Positions 12,531 to 22,719 of a DNA stretch of 64,000 nt are shown here, in pieces. Position 1 is the first letter of the stretch. Each line of letters starts with the position of its first letter. A model generated the notes under the pieces. That model was not told the origin of the DNA, ran no database searches, and saw nothing but the letters and a program-made list of their open reading frames with translations. A program made the translations under genes and the position numbers. The stretch is from Allium sativum. Taxonomy: Eukaryota > Streptophyta > Magnoliopsida > Asparagales > Amaryllidaceae. The DNA lies in contig CM060912.1 of the NCBI GenBank assembly GCA_030737875.1, forward strand, positions 460,788,310-460,852,309. Reading direction: 5' to 3'.

Positions 12531-14338
12531 ATAAATCAAAGCTATATTCTTGGGCCTAAAATGAAGGTGAAGTCTTTAATTTCAAACACTTTCAATATTC
12601 ATAACTCCGAGATAGAAATATAAATTTTATTTCAAAGCAATTGTTAATCCAATTTTTAAACAAACGCATATACCACCATCAACAAAATCAACAAGCAACA
12701 AATACCACATCATACATCACAGATTTGAATTTAATTAACATATACACATGGAATTTAAATAACGAAATATAATTAAATTTTATTTATTTTAAAATATAGA
12801 AATCTCACATTGGTATTTATCGGATTTTCCAACATTCTCTGTTTCAACTCCGGTCTATTCCATGTCGTAGATCTCATCAACACGATCAGAACGCAATTTG
12901 AATCATCGAATTCTGATAAGAATTGAACGAGTTATAATGGTTTGAATTTTAATTACAATAATTAACTAATTAAAATAATTAAATCACACTAATTACATTA
13001 CTCCTTTGTTCACGTTCTTCTTCTTCCATCGTTCCTCTTTCTGAACAAATACGAAACTCAACTCCACCGCCCATCATCCAAAACGCGCGCCACCTGAGGC
13101 TACTTCCGGCCGATCAATTGGCACCACACCGAAGCACATGCAGAACTCTCCTCGCGCCCAGAAGTGGACCCCACTCGCTGCCGCCGTTCCCCTCCAAAAG
13201 CTCCTCGAACGCAGCGGGTTTGGGGCAGAAATCCTCCCCATCGGCTATGCTATATTCGATCTTGACCGTACAGAATCAGAGAGCAAAGAAATCTCTTCAA
13301 AGTTTGTATTTATTTCACGATTAATTCTATTTGGATTGAATTGATTGAGGAAGGAAAATGGGGTGGTATCGGCCATTCAAAGAAGTATACGGCGGCTGAC
13401 TACAGTGTGCGTTTTAGGGTTTCGGGGATACGTGTATTAATAAGCGTACTTTCCTATTTAATTTATTTAATTAATTCAAAAATTCATGTTTATCAATACG
13501 AACACCAAATCAAACCCAACGAGTGTCGCCCCTAGCTAATAACCCCCGTCCCGGACACAATGGAACATGTTTCGTAACCCAATTCGGCTGTTACGATAAG
13601 TTTTTCTTTAAATTAAAATATAAATCAATATATATTAAATTTAAACGTACATTTTAAATTACCGGGGCCACATATGACCTCTAAAAATTACAGAAAAATT
13701 ATTTCTAGTTATGTTTTGACGATGCGGTTCTAACGGGAATAATTTCGTTGAATTCTGAGACTGTTTGGAAAATGGCTATTTTCTAGTCGATTAAATTTGA
13801 CTGAAATAGTCAAAACACGTTTTCCTCTGCCACGCTCACATATTAATTCGAAAAATTCTGAAAAATTAAACTTAGCAATAATTCGACATTCCGGTTCTAA
13901 CAAAAGTGGTTTCGTCGAAAACCAAGGTCGTTTGCAAAATGTCTATTTTTAAGGCCAAAATATTATATTAAAATATATAAATTCCACAGCGACTTTTCTA
14001 AATTTTGAACTGGACATAACTTTCAAATCTTAAAGTGAAATTTCAGTTTCTCAGATTCGTTAGAAAGATATGATTAAATAGATTTAAATATTTCTTGTTT
14101 CGCTCAATTCTGATTTAAAATGAATTCTGTACAGTCAGTTAAAGTTCAAATTCAAATTTTCAAACTGCAGCGCTGTTTTAAACTCCTTTTATAATTAAAT
14201 TAAATTAAATTAAATTTATTCGTTTTAAATAAATTTTTAATCGTTATTCTTTAAAATAAATTATTTTAAATATTAAAATCCATTAAAATTTCTAAAATAA
14301 AAATTTTTAAATTGGCCCCAAAATTTCGGGTTGTTACA

Positions 14339-14343
14339 GAAAT
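14339..14343. repeat. Target site duplication, right (GAAAT)
   Basis: GAAAT directly after TTACA at the end of solo LTR A. Confidence 0.85.
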
Positions 14344-14900
14344 CTTTATATAAAACTACTGAAATGTTGTGTTTAATGATGTTATTGTTAAACAATTTTG
14401 ATGCAAGTTACTTATGACATTTGAGCATGTAAATTTTAATGCCAAGTGCTTATGACAATTTATTATATGATAGTTCTTTACATTCTGCTTTGATGGTGAG
14501 CGAGCTGATCCTGCAGCCGCATACCGGCCTGTATCTTGCCTTACAAGCTCTCAGCATTGGTTGGAGGTGCGCCTTCCATTGATATTTTCCAAACTGTATA
14601 TCCCATTGTATGTTCTCGTTCAGTATAGTATTTGGGGGACTGGCTAGCTATTAGCTATCCATTAGCTTAGATTCTGTCTTGTGTTTTGGAATCATGCTTA
14701 ATGAGATACTGTCATTCATGTAGTAATGATGCTAGGATATATGCATGCTTATTAAAGCTTGGTGTTGAATTGACTCACGAGACAGGTTTCCACCAGGTTA
14801 GTATCTCATTTTAATCACTAAAATACACTAAAGTATATACACAACTACATTACTTTGTTAGAATCAACACATATATTTATACATCATTAACCATTTTTAT

Positions 14901-15119
14901 TTAAATTAAATCTGACCCTGTGCTAGAATTCAGCTGAGCATAATTAAACCAGACCACACCTGCTTCAGAATTCTTAACTTTAGGCATACAAAAATATGCA
15001 TTAGGGCTTGTACCACCTACTGTCAAACTGTTCACTGCGTGCCTCCTGGCACTTACGGAAATAGGGAGCTCTGTGGCAACATTGGCTGGCTTACTCATGG
15101 AAATCACACTAGGTGACAT
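14901..15119 (-). pseudogene. Exon-like fragment, unrecognised protein
   Basis: A minus-strand stretch open for about 70 codons with a natural amino-acid mix (for example KPANVATELPISVSARRHAV and EAGVVWFNYAQLNSSTGS). No ATG of a full gene, no neighbouring exon that clearly joins it, and no family I can name. It may derive from the same captured gene as 16137-16378. Chance is not excluded. Confidence 0.3.
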
Positions 15120-15578
15120 TAAGTTTTATATTTCTTACTTATTTTTTATGCTTTCTATGTCTTTTTGTTGAACTTGTGGGGGTGATGAGCTTGGTTGTTT
15201 GGGTATGTTTGCGGTATTTTAGTCTAAAGACTTGAAGCTTGAACACATGCATTGTGTCTTGATTGGGTTTGTTAGTGCATATGTGTCTTAGTGGCTTCAC
15301 TAATGCTACGTGAGGTTGCTATATTGATAAAACCTTCTAACGAGATGGGGTATTGGGAACTTCAGGTATTTCTTTAACATGTTTATGCTGATTCATAATA
15401 TGCGTACAAAGTCAGTTAACTAAAAATCATATTGCTTTGACTCATGGAACTATGGTCAATTGAGCTGTTGCCTTAGATAAAGGGGCTTCATAGCAATTGA
15501 GATTGGATAAAAATAGGTGAAATAGTTAGATGGGAACATGTGTATGCATACAAAATTATGTTAAATAAAGGATACTAG

Positions 15579-15581
<3 letters not shown>

Positions 15582-15613
<32 letters not shown>
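15582..15613. repeat. (AT)n microsatellite
   Basis: About 16 AT units, flanked on both sides by TGCATACAAAAT-type sequence. Confidence 0.9.
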
Positions 15614-15616
<3 letters not shown>

Positions 15617-15619
15617 TAC

Positions 15620-16075
15620 AAAATCAGTTAACTAAAACTTATAAATATTAGATAAGTTTATAAAAATTAGCTAAATATTATAAAGATTTAACTAAGTTTT
15701 ACAAAATTGACAAGTTTAGTTTATAAAAATTAACTAAGTATATAAAAATATAAAATATAACTAAAACTTGTATAATAATAATAGTAATAATAATAATAAA
15801 TTAACTAAGGTTTATAAATATTAAATTAGTTTATAAAAAATTAACTAAATATTATAAAATTTTAAATAAGTTAACTAATTTTATAAAAATTAAGAAGTTT
15901 AGTCTATAACATTTGACTAAACTATATAAAAATATAAAATATAACCATATATTCTATAATAATAATAATTAACTAAGATTTATCATAATAATAAGTTAAC
16001 TAAGATTTATATGTATTATATAATTTTGTTAAAATTAATTAAGCTTTGTGAAAATTAACTAAATATATGTATTTT
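15620..16075. repeat. AT-rich degenerate tandem repeat
   Basis: Repeats of a roughly 20-30 base theme TTAACTAAGTTTATAAAAAT with many indels, mixed with an AAT trinucleotide run near 15770-15800. Confidence 0.7.
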
Positions 16076-16136
16076 TATAAATATTAACAATCACTCAATG
16101 ACTGGCCATTTGCAAAAATGTAGGATGCCGCGTAAT

Positions 16137-16378
16137 TTATGAAACTTGCTCACCGTTCAGGTACACAAATGGATATTTAAAGAGAAGGCTAGCCATTGAA
16201 TGATTGTGCAAACAAAACATTACTTCAGTAACTGAAGCCATAGAACTTAGAGCAGATTTCAGAATTTCTTGTGAACATCTAGGCTTAACAATGCTTTCCA
16301 CCGTATCGAGATATTCTTTAAGCTTTTTTATCCGACTCATGTAATCTTGGTCTTCCACAAACAAGGTAATGGCCCTTG
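16137..16378 (-). pseudogene. Captured exon fragment, unrecognised protein
   Basis: On the minus strand a frame opens after a likely acceptor (CCCATTTAG), reads [20 protein letters not shown] and [15 protein letters not shown], and reaches a likely donor (AACG|GTGAGC near 16157). The composition (charged helix, then a hydrophobic end) and clean splice-like borders argue for a real former exon of about 75-80 residues. There is no start codon of its own (the apparent first codon at 16364 is TTG) and no adjoining exons, so it is a gene fragment. I could not name the protein. Confidence 0.45.
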
Positions 16379-16440
16379 CATCAACACATGGACCTTCAAA
16401 CTAAATGGGACTTGAAGCTTGAAGCTTTCTGTCACAACAC

Positions 16441-19405
16441 CTTGCAAGCTATTCGTGGCATATGACTGGAAATCTAGAACTACTTAATAATCTGAAGTAT
16501 GAAGATAGTGGAATGGTGAACTTCGAAGATAATTCTAAAGGATACAACATAGGAATCGGCAATGTCGGTAATTTTGAAACTCCTATTATTTTTTACGTTT
16601 TATTAGTTAGGAATTTAAAACACAATTTGCTAAGTATAAGTCAACTTTGCGATAAAGGTTATAAAATAAATTTTCAAAAGAATAAATGTTTCATAGAAGA
16701 TAGGAATTCAAAAGTTATATTCGAAGGAGATAGAAAGAAAAACATATATATTGAGTATGAAAATATCCAGCAATAATTTGTGTCTTATAGCCAATACATG
16801 TGATTCCTGGATCTGGCATAAGAGATTTGGTCATACAAATTTCAAACACATCTCTAGGATTTCTAAATTAGATTCAGTTAGAGGATTACCCAAAATGAAA
16901 TTTAAAGTTAATAACTTATGCGATGCTTGTCAATTCGGAAAATTAAAGAAGAGTTTGTTTAGATCAAAAGAAGAAATTACTACTTCAAAACCATTAGAGT
17001 TAATACATATGGATTTATTTGGTCCATCACAAGTTCAATTAAATAAATCATAACAGTGTGTATGTAATAGTTGACGATTTTTCTACATTTACTTGGACTG
17101 TGTTTCTTACAAATAAAAGTGATGCTTTCGATCAGTTTAAATCTTTTTCTATAAGAATTCAAAATTTATTATCACTAAAAATTAAAATAATACGTAGTGA
17201 TCATGACGGAGAATTCAATAATGAGAATTTTGAAAAATATTGTAATAAAAAGGGAATAACCCACAAATTTTCAATTTTAAGAACTCCTCAACAAAACGGA
17301 GTAGTTGAACGTAAAAATAGAACGATACAAGAATGTGCAAGAACTATGTTATCTGATAGTAATTTTCCAAGGAACTTTTGGGCTGAGGCAGTTGCAACAG
17401 CTTGCTATATTATTAATAGAATTTCAATTAGACCTTTAACTCATAAAACACCATATGAACTTTTGCATAATAAGAAACCAAAAGTATCATATTTTAAAAT
17501 ATTTGGAAGTAAATATTTTATACTAAATACAAAAGATAATTTAGACGTATTTGATTCAAAATCCGATAAAGGATTTTTTATTGGATATTTTGAAAGAAGC
17601 AAGGCTCATAGAGTTTTCAATACTCGAACCAACACTATAGAAGAAACATTAAACGTATCTTTCAACGAAAACTATAAAAGTATAACTCAAAACAACGAAA
17701 AGGATTGTGAAAATGAAATTAATGAAATATATTTTGAAGATAATCAACCAAATAAAAGAATTAGATTACTTAGAGACCATCCTGTAGAAAATATCTTAGG
17801 AGATATTGAATCTGTTGTAAGAACTCGTAATCAATTAAATAATATTAGTGATGTTGCATTTATATCAACTATTGAACCAAAAAATCCAAAGGAAGCTTTT
17901 TCCGATGATTCATGGATACTTGCTATGCAAGAAGAACTGAATCAGTTTACTAGGAATGAAGTATGGGAACTTGTTCCTAGACTAAAGGATAAAAAAATAA
18001 TAGGAACCAAATGGGTCTATAAAAATAAAACGAATGAACATGGTGAGGTAGTAAGAAATAAAGCATGACTAGTAGCACAAGGTTATACTCAAGAAGAAGG
18101 AATAGATTACGATGAAACTTTTGCCCTCATAGCAAGACTAGAGGCTATTAGAATTTTACTAGCTTTTGAAAACTATAATAATTTCAAATTATATCAAATG
18201 GATGTCAAAAGTGCGTTTCTAAATGGATTTGTCAAGAAAGACGTATATGTAGAACAACCACCCCTATTTGAAGATGAAAAATTACCAGATCACGTATATA
18301 AGCTGAAGAAAGCGTTATATGGATTAAAACAGGCTCCTAGGGCTTGGTATGATAGATTATGAAATTATTTGTTACAATCAAAATTTGAAATAGGAAAATT
18401 AGATAATACTTCGTTTATCAAGAAGAATAACAAAGATATACAACTAGTACAAATATATGTTGATGATATTATTTTTGGGTCAACAAATGATAAAATGAAT
18501 AAAGAATTTTCAGATATTATGACCAAAGAATTGGAAATGAGCCAAATGGGAGAATTATCATTATTTTTAGGTTTACAAATTATACAATTAAAGAATGGAA
18601 TATTTATTAATTAAGAAAAATACGCAAGAGATTTAATTAATAAATACAATCTAACAACAACAAATGGAAGACCAACGCCTATGGCAACAAATATTGCTTT
18701 AAGAAAGGATGATACATCAAAAGACGTTGATCAAATACTATATAGAGAAATGATAGGATCTTTATTATGTATCACCACTAGTAGGCCAGATATAATGCAT
18801 AGTGTATGTATCTATGCAAGATACTAATCACAACCTAAGGAAACACATTTAACAGCTGTAAAACATATTCTGAGGTATGTAAAGCATAAATCAAATTTTG
18901 GATTATTTTATCCTAAGAATGATTCATTCGATTTAGTTTCGTACTGTGATGCTGATTATGCAGGATGCAAACCCGATCGTAAAAGTACTAGTGGAACATG
19001 TCACTTTCTAGGACATTCCCTTGTATCATGGTTCAGTAAAAAGCAAAATACAGTATCCTTGTCAACAACTGAAGCAGAATATATATCTCTGCTTTGTCTT
19101 GTTCACAAGTAATATATATGCAATAAACGTTAAACGATTTTGGTTTAAGTATAAATAAATCACCTATATACTATGATAATACTAGTGCTATAAATATTTC
19201 TAAAAATCCAACTCATCATTCGAGAACTAAACATATATATGTGATACATCATTTTCTAAGAGATAACGTAAGCAAAGGAAAGATTTCACTCGAATTTATA
19301 GAATCAGATAAACAAATTGTAGATATATTAACTAAACCATTAAATGACGCAACATTCACTAAATTTAGGAGAGAGTTAGGCATATGTTCATTAAGTGAGT
19401 TATAA
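16441..19405 (+). pseudogene. Copia pol polyprotein remnant (protease end, integrase, RT, RNase H)
   Basis: Recognisable in order: HMTGN protease-side motif (16459); GAG-pre-integrase with HKRFGH and CDACQFGK (about 16820-16940); integrase core with DDFSTFTW, RSDHDGEF and NGVVERKNRT (17058-17330); RT with WVYKNK, MDVKSAFLNG and the catalytic YVDDIIFGS (about 18000-18480); RNase H with DADYAGC and the STTEAEY motif (about 18950-19085); C-terminal tail to 19405. Breaks: frameshifts near 16770, 17053 and 19110-19140; in-frame stops at 18066, 18360, 18612, 18825 and 19110. Several stops look like C-to-T changes (CGA to TGA, CAA to TAA), which fits methylation-driven decay of a silenced element. 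Confidence 0.9.
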
Positions 19406-19470
19406 TAATTAAATATAGTAATATATATAAGTAAAATAAGAAATCAAAATAATGAAATTTAAAACAAGAC

Positions 19471-19565
19471 TATGTCGACATAGTGTTTTTGGTATGTTGA
19501 CATATAACTGCCAAAAATTTCAAATTTAATTCCTACCAAAAGTTAGTTATTTCAACTATTTAAAC
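19471..19565 (+). promoter_or_regulatory. Promoter-like block before the third ORF, resembling the LTR promoter
   Basis: TATGTCGACATA (19471-19482), then ATGTTGACATATAACTGCCA (19494-19513), then TTTCAAATTTAA, then a TATA-like TATTTAAAC (19557-19565) and a pyrimidine-rich leader. The LTR has the same order: TATGTCGACATA (21173-21184), ATGTCGACATATAACTGTCA (21196-21215), TTTCAAATTTTAA, then TCTATAAGA (21286-21294). The match covers roughly 60-90 bases. Use as an internal promoter is an inference. Confidence 0.55.
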
Positions 19566-19634
19566 TTTTTATTTCGAATTTTCTTTTTCATTTTCATTCT
19601 TCTTCTCTGCAAAAACTCTAAATAAAAAAATACA

Positions 19635-20135
19635 ATGGCCTCCATTAATTCAAATACACAAATTAACTCTGATTCATATGTTGGACAATCCGAGGGTCCG
19701 TTTCAACGATCTACGCTATCTAGGATTATCAAAATCGAAGAGAAAATGGAGAATGCATTGCAAATGATGGCTGAGATACAAGAACTCCAAATTAGAATGA
19801 GTGAAGAGCAAAACAGGCAAGGAAAAGTAATGAGAAGTCTCCTAAATTTTATAATGGATAACGAGACTAATCCGATTATTATCAATGATGATAATCAAGC
19901 CATGGAAGAGGAGGAAGAACCAGAAGAACTAGAGGAAGAACCAGAAGAGGAAGAAGAAATAATGGAGGAGGAAGAACACCAAGAGACTCAACCAGCGGTT
20001 ACGGACGAAGATGATAACGTTGAGTGTGTAGGAGAGGTTCTATTTGACGAAAATGGGAATGTGATTGAAAAGAATGGAGAATTCTGTCTCCATTATCCAA
20101 ATTATCCAATTCACAAATCTCCCATTGTTAAATAG
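19635..20135 (+). CDS. Third ORF of the copia element (acidic coiled-coil-like protein)
   Basis: Starts with ATG in a good plant context (ACAATGGCC) and runs 166 residues without interruption, although pol next to it carries at least five stops. The N-terminus is rich in Ser/Asn. Residues about 25-75 (from RSTLSRIIKIEEKMENAL) look helical with heptad-like spacing. Residues about 88-120 form a very acidic tract of mostly Glu. The tail carries ECVGEVLFDENGNVIEKNGE. No signal peptide or membrane segment is visible, so it does not look like a classical envelope-like protein even though it sits where SIRE elements carry their env-like ORF. The function is unknown. It ends 391 bases before the polypurine tract. 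Confidence 0.6.
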   Translation: MASINSNTQINSDSYVGQSEGPFQRSTLSRIIKIEEKMENALQMMAEIQELQIRMSEEQNRQGKVMRSLLNFIMDNETNPIIINDDNQAMEEEEEPEELEEEPEEEEEIMEEEEHQETQPAVTDEDDNVECVGEVLFDENGNVIEKNGEFCLHYPNYPIHKSPIVK

Positions 20136-20539
20136 TTAAGTGTTTAAGGTTTTTTATCTTTCGTTTTATTGCGTTCCTACGATAAGTAGTATTTTTATAA
20201 ACTCATGTATTTGTACAGCTTATTAATAAAATTGTCATTTGTGTTTAAGGTTTAATTAGTTATAACCTTCAAAACATAATTATAAGAATATTATATAATC
20301 AAAAATTTAGAGGAAGTACTTTACTTTAGTATAGGAATTATTTAGATAGATATAAGATTTAGGGGGAGTATGTTTAGAATTTATTTTTGATAATGACAAA
20401 GGGTGAGAATTTATAAAATATAAACATAATTTATAGGATTATTACAGACAGGGGGAGTATTTGAAAAATCATCATCAACAGGTATATACAAGTATGATAT
20501 TTTATAAACTAAGGTTGACATCATCAAAAAGGGAGAGAT
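20136..20539 (+). other. Copia 3' untranslated region with repeated purine tracts
   Basis: Non-coding. Contains AGGGGGAGTA at 20361-20370, AGGGGGAGTA again at 20450-20459, and AAAAAGGGAGAGAT (20526-20539) directly before the LTR. The last is the working polypurine tract; the others are likely extra or relic tracts, as seen in SIRE-type elements. Confidence 0.7.
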
Positions 20540-20622
20540 TGTTGGAGAATGGAGTTTTGATGACAACAACCTTACTCCAATTATCATTGATTATAAAATA
20601 TATACTAACACTTTTTTTTATA

Positions 20623-20624
<2 letters not shown>

Positions 20625-20671
<47 letters not shown>

Positions 20672-20672
20672 T
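20625..20672. repeat. (AT)n(AC)n microsatellite in the copia LTR
   Basis: About 18 AT units followed by five AC units, within the U3 part of the LTR. Confidence 0.9.
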
Positions 20673-21170
20673 ATGCAGGAATTACATAGAGGGAATTTTA
20701 CTAAAGACTGTACAGTTTTAAAGATAATAGAGATTCATAGATCATAGAAATTTCAAGACTCACGAGTATTCAAGATTTTATGAGTTCAAGAGTTCAAGAT
20801 TAATATAGTTATAGAGTCTAGATTTTGTAAGACTCTAAATAGCACTCCAGGTTCAAATTCAAAATTCTAATTTTCAAATTCTGATTTTTTTAATTCTATC
20901 CTCAATCCTCTCTATTTTATTTTTATCTTTTCTTATTCTTCTTTGTTTTTCAAACTTAAATTTTATGTTATTATACTTTTTATATTTATAGTTTAAAACC
21001 TTATAATGTTATAATTTTATAAATATATTTATATAGTTTAAATTTATGTTTTCATATGTTTTTCTACTATATAATATTAATTTACAACACTAAATTTTTA
21101 CTCAAGAATTTCCAGAATTATATTAATATCAAACACTTGAAAAATGCTTTAAAATACAAAATTACACTAG

Positions 21171-21294
21171 GGTATGTCGACATACCAAAAATACCATGTC
21201 GACATATAACTGTCACTTTTTCAAATTTTAAAGGAAGTGTCTTTCACTATTTGAAACAATTCAGAACCGTTGCATCCTTTCACACTCTATAAGA
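21171..21294 (+). promoter_or_regulatory. LTR promoter: paired GTCGAC palindromes and TATA box
   Basis: GGTATGTCGACATACC (21171-21186) is a perfect 16-base palindrome, and ATGTCGACAT (21196-21205) a perfect 10-base one, 9 bases apart. TCTATAAGA at 21286-21294 is a good TATA box about 80 bases downstream. Transcription would start about 21320-21330. Confidence 0.6.
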
Positions 21295-21521
21295 AGGGGT
21301 TAAAACCAAATTTTTAAATAGTTCTTCTTCTCCACTTTCATCCTCTTTCATTATATAATCATTCTTAATCATTTTTATGATTTCTACACTTATACTCTGC
21401 CGAATTCAATTCTGTTTTGATCAAACTTCTTCTCTCTACACTCTCTTCTCATCTCTCTCTGAATCAAGAGATATTGAAGAGTTATAGGGCTGTTTGTAAT
21501 TGTCTGGGTTAAGTAAAAAAG

Positions 21522-21647
21522 GAATCAGTGGTATCCCTTGTAGCCCTGAAATCAAGGAGGTTAGAATCAGTGGTATCCCTTATAGCCGTGAAATCAAGGA
21601 GGTTGGAATCGGTGGTATCCCTTGTAGCCGTAAAATCAAGGAGGTTG
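21522..21647 (+). repeat. Three 42-bp tandem repeats in the copia LTR
   Basis: Units start at 21522, 21564 and 21606 with GAATCAGTGGTATCCCTT and end with ATCAAGGAGGTT. The three differ by a few bases. They lie after the predicted transcription start, so they would be in the RNA leader. Confidence 0.9.
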
Positions 21648-21935
21648 TAATTGGATTTTGATATAGTAATAAAACCCTGCGCAATCCAGAGTTGCGTGGG
21701 ACTGGACGTAGGAGCAATCCGAATCAGTATAAAATCCAATGTGTTCTTTCCTTTTCTGCATTTTTATTTCTGTTTATTTTGCATTTGTGGTTGAATCTTT
21801 TTATGTAATTGTGTTTGTGATATTTGATTCATTTCGTAGTTCACATAAATTTATATTTTGTTTTAATTCTCACAAATACTATTCACCCCCATCTAGTGTT
21901 TGTTTTGCCTTAACAATCCATTCTGCATTCCCAAA

Positions 21936-22719
21936 AAGATTTTGCATATATGTTTGATCCACATGTATACGAAGACTCAAATATACTGGGTAGATATAGA
22001 ATCACACTCTAGTCACCCGGGGGATAATTCTGATGATGATGCATCATCATCAGTGTTTATGTTCGAATTTCGAAAGTGAGATATCTATATGATTCCAATT
22101 GACTGGTGTGAGAACCAAAAATTTAGTTAGAGTTTACTGTTTGTGATCTGGCCTTGAAATTATATTTTTGAATATATAAAAGATATATGCTTGAAAGGTT
22201 AATTAACCAATTGATTGCTGGTTGTGATGTGTGATTATTAGTTTAACTAATAAAAAATATTGCAATAACAAAACCAATATGAGAATGAAAGGTAACTTAA
22301 GCCAAATCAAATATAAAATAGAACTAAATTGAAAATTGATTCGAATTGGATATATATACGTTGAACAGGCGATTGGTTAGAAGCTAAGAAGACTAAAATT
22401 GTATTCCCAACAAACAGGTACATATTTACTGTGTTGATAGGGTTTGATGATCTTATGAGCCGATTTGCAAGCCGCTTTGCTTTTTGATTGACGAGGCTCT
22501 AAAGAGGCAAGTTGTATTTGGACAGATCAACCCGTACAAAGGAGGTCATGGCGAAATTTTTCGGAAATTTAAGGCGTTATCCAAATTTCAAGAAATTAAA
22601 AAGCTCATAAGAACTGAAAAGTTGTAGAACTTTAATTAAGCGAAGGTTGAGTTGGTTAAGTAAACAACCTTCAGTTACTTCGTTCCTTTTCGGGGATGAA
22701 AAGTTTTAAATGAGGAGAT
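21936..22719 (+). mobile_element. Internal region (3' part) of giant-LTR element X2
   Basis: Matches X1 1296-2115 (for example the shared GATGATGATGCATCATCATC at about 22032-22051, itself a palindrome). No coding domain; the frame seen in X1 is broken here by stops. A PPT-like AAATGAGGAGAT sits at 22707-22719. The left edge falls 20 bases after the copia LTR end, so X2 is truncated on its 5' side. Confidence 0.7.

Larger units (their letters stand above)
7645..14338 (-). mobile_element. Solo giant LTR A (6.7 kb)
   Basis: On the minus strand the LTR starts at 14338 with TGTAACAACCCGAAATTTTG (compare TGTAATAACCCTGAATTTTG at 22720) and ends at 7645 with GGGTCGTTTCA. Both ends are TG/CA, and a perfect 5-bp duplication GAAAT flanks them, so the insertion is complete and no internal region remains: a solo LTR. 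Blocks shared with X2 include the stretch around 14045-14100 (AATCATATCTTTCTAACGAA on the minus strand, compare 22980-23003). About 2 kb of its length is a degenerate minisatellite (10575-12530). No coding domains were seen; GC-rich frames at 13118-13344 overlap each other and look like chance. Confidence 0.85.
14344..16440. other. Continuation of the anonymous region, with exon-like pieces on both strands
   Basis: This is the right-hand side of the target into which LTR A inserted, so 3311-7639 and 14344 onward were once contiguous. Exon-like plus-strand pieces: about 14487-14566 (FDGERADPAAAYRPVSCL, followed by GTGCGC) and 14733-14797 (ARIYACLLKLGVELTHETG, followed by GTTAGT). Two minus-strand pieces are listed separately. 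The remainder is AT-rich. Similarity to the copia element begins abruptly at 16441. Confidence 0.5.
16441..21915 (+). mobile_element. Ty1/copia element, SIRE/Maximus-like, 5' truncated
   Basis: The order of domains is protease end, GAG-pre-integrase, integrase, RT, RNase H, which is the copia order. An extra ORF follows pol, then a polypurine tract and a 1376-bp 3' LTR starting TGTTGGAGAATGGAGTTTTG and ending CCTTAACA. That LTR start, the third ORF and the repeated AGGGGGAGTA tracts are typical of the SIRE/Maximus lineage. The 5' LTR, gag and most of protease are missing: the element begins at about 16441 inside the protease/knuckle spacer (a CSRHMTG-like motif). Numerous stops show it is dead as an autonomous element. 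Confidence 0.85.
20540..21915 (+). mobile_element. 3' LTR of the copia element
   Basis: 1376 bp, from TGTTGGAGAATGGAG to GTTTTGCCTTAACA, with inverted TGTT/AACA ends. Contains an (AT)n(AC)n run (20625-20672), paired GTCGAC palindromes (21171-21205), a TATA box (21286-21294), three 42-bp repeats (21522-21647) and the CACCCCCATCTAGTG end typical of this lineage. The following bases ATCCA would be the target duplication, but the left end is missing so this cannot be confirmed. Confidence 0.85.

Noticed and set aside
13118..13344. Two overlapping GC-rich frames of 68 codons
   Set aside because: They overlap in different frames within the solo LTR and neither resembles a protein family.
19635..20135. 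Calling the copia third ORF an envelope-like protein
   Set aside because: Position fits, but no signal peptide, membrane segment or cysteine pattern is visible.
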